Shown piece after piece: positions 60,809-64,000 of a stretch of DNA of 64,000 nucleotides. A model generated the notes under the pieces. That model did no database searches. It saw only the letters and a list, made by a program, of their open reading frames with translations, and was not told the DNA's origin. This stretch comes from Craterilacuibacter sinensis (GTDB lineage: Bacteria > Pseudomonadota > Gammaproteobacteria > Burkholderiales > Chromobacteriaceae), in contig NZ_WSSB01000008.1 in assembly GCF_009831765.1 (NCBI RefSeq), forward strand, positions 1-64,000, written 5' to 3'. Numbering within the stretch: the stretch's first letter is position 1; each line of letters begins with the position of its first letter. Made by a program: the position numbers and the translations under genes.

Positions 60809-62863
60809 ATGAAACTCTTTTTAGTGGCGGCAGACCAACCACCCCGCAACCTGCTACTCCAGATCTGCCGCTACCTGCTGTTCGCGCTATGGCTGCTAGC
60901 CCCGTGGCTGGCAGTGCAGGCTGAGACGGCACCTGCCCCCATTCATTGGGCGCAGCTGGCCGACCCGCAAGGGCGGCTGGATATCGAGCAAGCCGCTCGC
61001 CAGCGCTACGTCCCCGCCAGCGGCCAGCCGGCACTGGGCTACCGTGCCGGTGCCACCTGGCTGCGGCTGGAGTTACCCGCCTTACGCGGCGAACACTACG
61101 GCTGGCTGGAACTGCGCTCGGCCTTGCTCGACCGTGTGACGTTCTACCAACGCGATGCCGATGGTCGCTGGCAAGTGCAGCACGCGGGCGACCGGGTACC
61201 GATTACCGACCACACGCTGAGCTATCGCCAGCCGGTGTTCCGCGTGAACTGGCCCGACGGCCAGCCAGTCACGGTTTACCTGAGGCTCGCCAGCAGCAGC
61301 ACGCTGAGCTTTCCGTGGGCGCTGCACACTCCCTCCTCCTTCATGTCCTCCGCCGGCCGCGAGCAGTTATTGTTCGGCGTGTTCTACGCCATCCATCTGG
61401 TGCTACTGGTGAGCAGTACCTGGTTCTGGCTGCGTACGCGCAGCCTGTCCTTCGTCCTGTTCGCGCTGTGCGTGCTGGCCAACCTGGTCAGTACCCTGTG
61501 CGCCGAAGGCCATGCCTACCAATATCTGCTGCCGGACCGGCCACGGCTGACCGACGCGCTTTATGTGGTCAGCTGGTTTATATCGACGCCGCTGGGGGTG
61601 GTGTTCGCCTGCCAGTATCTCGGGCTGTATGCCGGGCGCTGGCGCCGCACTGCACTGGGTGCGACTTGGCTGGCCGCGGCCATCGCACTATTTGCTGCAC
61701 CGTGGCTGATCTGGGCCAACGTCAGCGCCTTGCGCCCGGCCTACCTGCTATGGGCGCTATTCGCCAATCTGCTGTTGCTGTTGGTGTCGCTGTGGCAACG
61801 GGTGCAAGGCAACCGTGCTGCAGGGCCGCTATTTCTGGTACAGCTGCTGTTTCTTGGCGGCATCGGGATGCGGCTGGCGCGCAATATCGGCCTGCTCGAG
61901 CCGGGCTTGCTGGCCGATAACGCGCACTACTTGGGAATGATGGCTTTTTTCCTGATCATGCATTCAGCCATCACCTTGCGCTACACCGACCTGCGCGCCG
62001 AGAAGGACGCGGCGCAAGCCGAGGCGCTCAAGGTCGCGCGCGAGGCGGAGAGCCGGCTGGAACAGGAGGTCGCGGCACGCACGGCCGAACTCAGGGAAGC
62101 GATGGAACAGGTGGAGACGGCGCTACTGCTGGAGCGGCATGCACAGCAACAGCAACAGCAGTTTCTGGCGACGGTGTCGCACGAATTGCGCACACCGCTG
62201 GCGGTGATCGATAGCGCAGCGCAAAACCTGATGCTGTCCGAGCCGCAGGACAGCCCGTCCGACATACGCACGCGCCGTCGCTACGAGAAGATCCTCAACG
62301 CCAGCCGGCGGCTGACGCTATTGCTGCAAGACTCCCTGCATGAAAAGCGCTTCGCACTGTTGCGCCACCGTGCCGCCGCACAAGCCTGCGTGCCCAAGGC
62401 ACTATTGGAAGACGCGGCGCGGGCCGCGCAAGCACTGTCGGATGAGCATGCCATAGAAGTCAACTGCAAGGGCTTGCCGGCACAGTGGTGTTGCGATCCG
62501 CAGCTGACCATGCTGGTGCTGCGCACGCTGGCAGACAATGCGGTCAAGTACACCCCCGCCGGTTGCCGCATCGTGCTGGGTGGCCGGCAAGAAGGGAACG
62601 AACTAGTGCTGGAGATCAGCGACAACGGGCCGGGCATAGACCCGGACGAGCTGGCGCATGTATTCGAATATGGCTACCGAGGCCGCAGCAGCCGAGCCCA
62701 GGCGGGAACCGGCCAGGGCTTGCCGCTGGCGCGGCAGATGCTGGCCTGGCAGGGTGGTTCGCTGACGCTGAACAACCTGTCTCACGGCGGCTGCCGCGCC
62801 ACGCTGCGCCTGCCGGCACAGATACCGGCTCAGGCCAGCATCACACACGCCGTCAGCGCATAA
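60809..62863 (+). CDS. 7TMR-DISM hybrid sensor histidine kinase
   Basis: 684 residues. A signal/TM segment (LLFALWLLAPWLAVQA) precedes a periplasmic 7TMR-DISMED2 domain (about 45-185; ATWLRLELPALRGEHYGWLE). Seven membrane helices follow (about 190-400), then a coiled coil rich in E/A/Q, including a QQQQQQ run. HisKA has the phosphoacceptor in FLATVSHELRTPLAVI. HATPase has LRTLADNAVKYTP, ISDNGPGIDPDE and GTGQGLPLAR. It faces the response-regulator gene convergently and overlaps its 3' end by 34 bp. It is divergent from the giant autotransporter gene. Confidence 0.93.
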   Translation: MKLFLVAADQPPRNLLLQICRYLLFALWLLAPWLAVQAETAPAPIHWAQLADPQGRLDIEQAARQRYVPASGQPALGYRAGATWLRLELPALRGEHYGWLELRSALLDRVTFYQRDADGRWQVQHAGDRVPITDHTLSYRQPVFRVNWPDGQPVTVYLRLASSSTLSFPWALHTPSSFMSSAGREQLLFGVFYAIHLVLLVSSTWFWLRTRSLSFVLFALCVLANLVSTLCAEGHAYQYLLPDRPRLTDALYVVSWFISTPLGVVFACQYLGLYAGRWRRTALGATWLAAAIALFAAPWLIWANVSALRPAYLLWALFANLLLLLVSLWQRVQGNRAAGPLFLVQLLFLGGIGMRLARNIGLLEPGLLADNAHYLGMMAFFLIMHSAITLRYTDLRAEKDAAQAEALKVAREAESRLEQEVAARTAELREAMEQVETALLLERHAQQQQQQFLATVSHELRTPLAVIDSAAQNLMLSEPQDSPSDIRTRRRYEKILNASRRLTLLLQDSLHEKRFALLRHRAAAQACVPKALLEDAARAAQALSDEHAIEVNCKGLPAQWCCDPQLTMLVLRTLADNAVKYTPAGCRIVLGGRQEGNELVLEISDNGPGIDPDELAHVFEYGYRGRSSRAQAGTGQGLPLARQMLAWQGGSLTLNNLSHGGCRATLRLPAQIPAQASITHAVSA

Positions 62864-63492
62864 CCCTCGCGGTGTACGGTCTTGAGCGGCAGCTCGCTGC
62901 CGCATTCTTGCTTGCAACGCTGGCGCAGGCGGCTGACCAGCGTATCGAGGCGGCGCTGGTCGTAGTCCAGCCAGTCGTAGCCGAAGGCTTCGACGATATC
63001 GCGCCGGCTGGCAGCCTCGCCCTGACGCGTAACCAGCAGGCTCAGCAATTGCAACTCTGCCACCGACAGGTCAAGCGCACTGCCATCAGGAGCACACAGC
63101 TGCCGCTGCGCGCGGTTCAACTGCCACGAACATGGCAACAGACGGCGAGCCAGCGCGTGCAAGGTGGCATCCAGCTGAAGCAGGTTGACCGGCTTGACCA
63201 GATAATGGTCGGCGCCTTGCTGCAAGCCTGCGACCATATTTTGTGTCGTACCCAGCGCAGTCAACAGCACGACTCCGCACGCCGGATAGTGTTCGCGTAA
63301 ACAGCTGACGACATCAAAACCGCTGCCGTCAGGCAGCATCACATCGCACACCGCCATATCGACCTGCGCCAGCAAGGGCAGGCTTTGCGCCACACTGCCG
63401 GCTTCCAGCACATCCCAGCCACGCGCGCGCAAAAAATCAGCCAGCTCCTCGCGCAATTCGGCTTCGTCTTCCAGCAACAGTAATTTGGCCAT
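62830..63492 (-). CDS. OmpR-family response regulator
   Basis: 220 residues from the ATG at 63492 (MAKLLLLEDEAELREELADF). Receiver domain with the phosphoacceptor Asp in MAVCDVMLPDGSGFDV, the Thr/Lys pair in VVLLTALG and YLVKPVNLLQ, and a C-terminal winged helix (LSVAELQLLSLLVTRQGEAA, RRLDTLVSRLRQRCKQ). Probable partner of the adjacent histidine kinase. The two genes converge and overlap, so equal expression is not ensured by an operon. Confidence 0.92.
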   Translation of the reverse strand: MAKLLLLEDEAELREELADFLRARGWDVLEAGSVAQSLPLLAQVDMAVCDVMLPDGSGFDVVSCLREHYPACGVVLLTALGTTQNMVAGLQQGADHYLVKPVNLLQLDATLHALARRLLPCSWQLNRAQRQLCAPDGSALDLSVAELQLLSLLVTRQGEAASRRDIVEAFGYDWLDYDQRRLDTLVSRLRQRCKQECGSELPLKTVHREGYALTACVMLA

Positions 63493-63662
63493 ACTCAATT
63501 CTTGATGATTGCGGGTGGGCTTGCTTCGAGGCCATTTATCCACCCCGGTACGCGCTGGCCACACAATACAGCAGCACAGGTAAATTAAAACAATATATAA
63601 AATATTATATGTGAATTAACATAGACCACAACAATCACGCCAAGACGCCACGCTTGCCACGC

Positions 63663-63699
63663 AAAAATCCCCGCCGGTCAAAAACGGGCGGGGATTTTT
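63663..63699. terminator. Terminator downstream of rpoS
   Basis: AAAAATCCCCGCC and GGCGGGGATTTTT form a 13-bp stem (63663-63675, 63687-63699). It works in both directions and lies between the response regulator promoter region and the rpoS 3' end. Confidence 0.85.
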
Positions 63700-63734
63700 T
63701 CAGCCAGACTACGCAATGTGACAACAATGCCAGC

Positions 63735-64000
63735 TCAGGCCAGCGCCTCTCTATCCACGCCATGGTGGCGTAAACGGCGGCGCAGGTGTTCCAGGCCCTC
63801 GATCTGGATCTGGCGCACGCGCTCACGGGTCAGGCCCAGTTCGAGGGCCAAGTCTTCCAGCGTCCTCACCTCCTGCCCGGCCAGGCCGTAACGCCGCTCG
63901 ACCACGAAGCGCATCTTGGCCGGCAGCTCGCTCATCCAGCCTTCGACATAGCGGTTCACCTGCTTCAGATGCAGTTGCAACTCGGGCACATCCTGCGACT
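63735..64000 (-). CDS. rpoS: RpoS sigma factor, C-terminal part (cut by window edge)
   Basis: The last 87 or so codons of a sigma70-family protein: VNRYVEGWMSELPAKMRFVV, then ERRYGLAGQEVRTLEDLALE and LGLTRERVRQIQIEGLEHLR. This is region 4 with the -35-binding helix-turn-helix. The spacing and the text after the helix-turn-helix (LRRRLRHHGVDREAL) resemble RpoS rather than RpoD. The gene continues past 64000. Confidence 0.85.
   Translation of the reverse strand, partial: SQDVPELQLHLKQVNRYVEGWMSELPAKMRFVVERRYGLAGQEVRTLEDLALELGLTRERVRQIQIEGLEHLRRRLRHHGVDREALA

Overview
The window looks like a piece of a Neisseriales-type betaproteobacterial chromosome. The core half carries the beta/gamma ribosomal cluster rpsF-priB-rpsR-rplI, rlmB, mfd and rpoS, in GC-rich DNA. 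A Chromobacteriaceae relative is my best guess, made from gene content only. The first 34.6 kb is accessory DNA and the last 29.4 kb is mostly core.

1-11.5 kb holds a complete type I-F CRISPR-Cas system read leftward: cas1, the cas2-3 fusion, cas8f, cas5f, cas7f and cas6f, then a terminator, a leader with a candidate IHF site, and an array of 47 identical 28-bp repeats with 46 complete spacers. The array runs off the left edge. 11.5-17.1 kb is a defence-like stretch. It has an AT-rich phospholipase D-fold protein whose upstream partner gene is split by an IS3-family element, then a three-gene operon of a diadenylate-cyclase-fold (DAC) protein, an unrecognised 441-residue protein and a SLATT-like membrane protein. 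That operon is the best candidate for an undescribed nucleotide-signalling abortive-infection system. 17.1-21.4 kb has umuDC bracketed by short palindromic repeats phased at about 19 bp. One repeat tract is split by an IS1595-family element with a perfect 8-bp target duplication.

21.5-23.2 kb is a divergent EamA exporter/TetR regulator pair. 23.9-34.5 kb is a compact element with phage-style control. A CI-like repressor sits on three operators spaced exactly 24 bp apart. A leftward operon encodes YdaS, YdaT and O/P-like replication proteins. A rightward operon, whose promoter also overlaps CI-type operators, carries small proteins, IncP-like TraK/TraL homologues, an excisionase-like protein and a tyrosine integrase. 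It ends in a 29-bp duplicate of the 3' end of selC (tRNA-Sec). No intact selC is visible to the left inside the window, so the island may extend past the left edge and include CRISPR-Cas.

34.7-64 kb: lutABC lactate oxidation, the ribosomal cluster, a CopZ-like chaperone, rlmB, a GGDEF-EAL protein, mfd, a SUI1-family protein, a lipoprotein hydrolase, two paralogous autotransporters (1319 and 2851 residues), a convergent histidine kinase/response regulator pair, and the 3' end of rpoS. The larger autotransporter has an A-B-A-B-A array of about 513-bp repeats.
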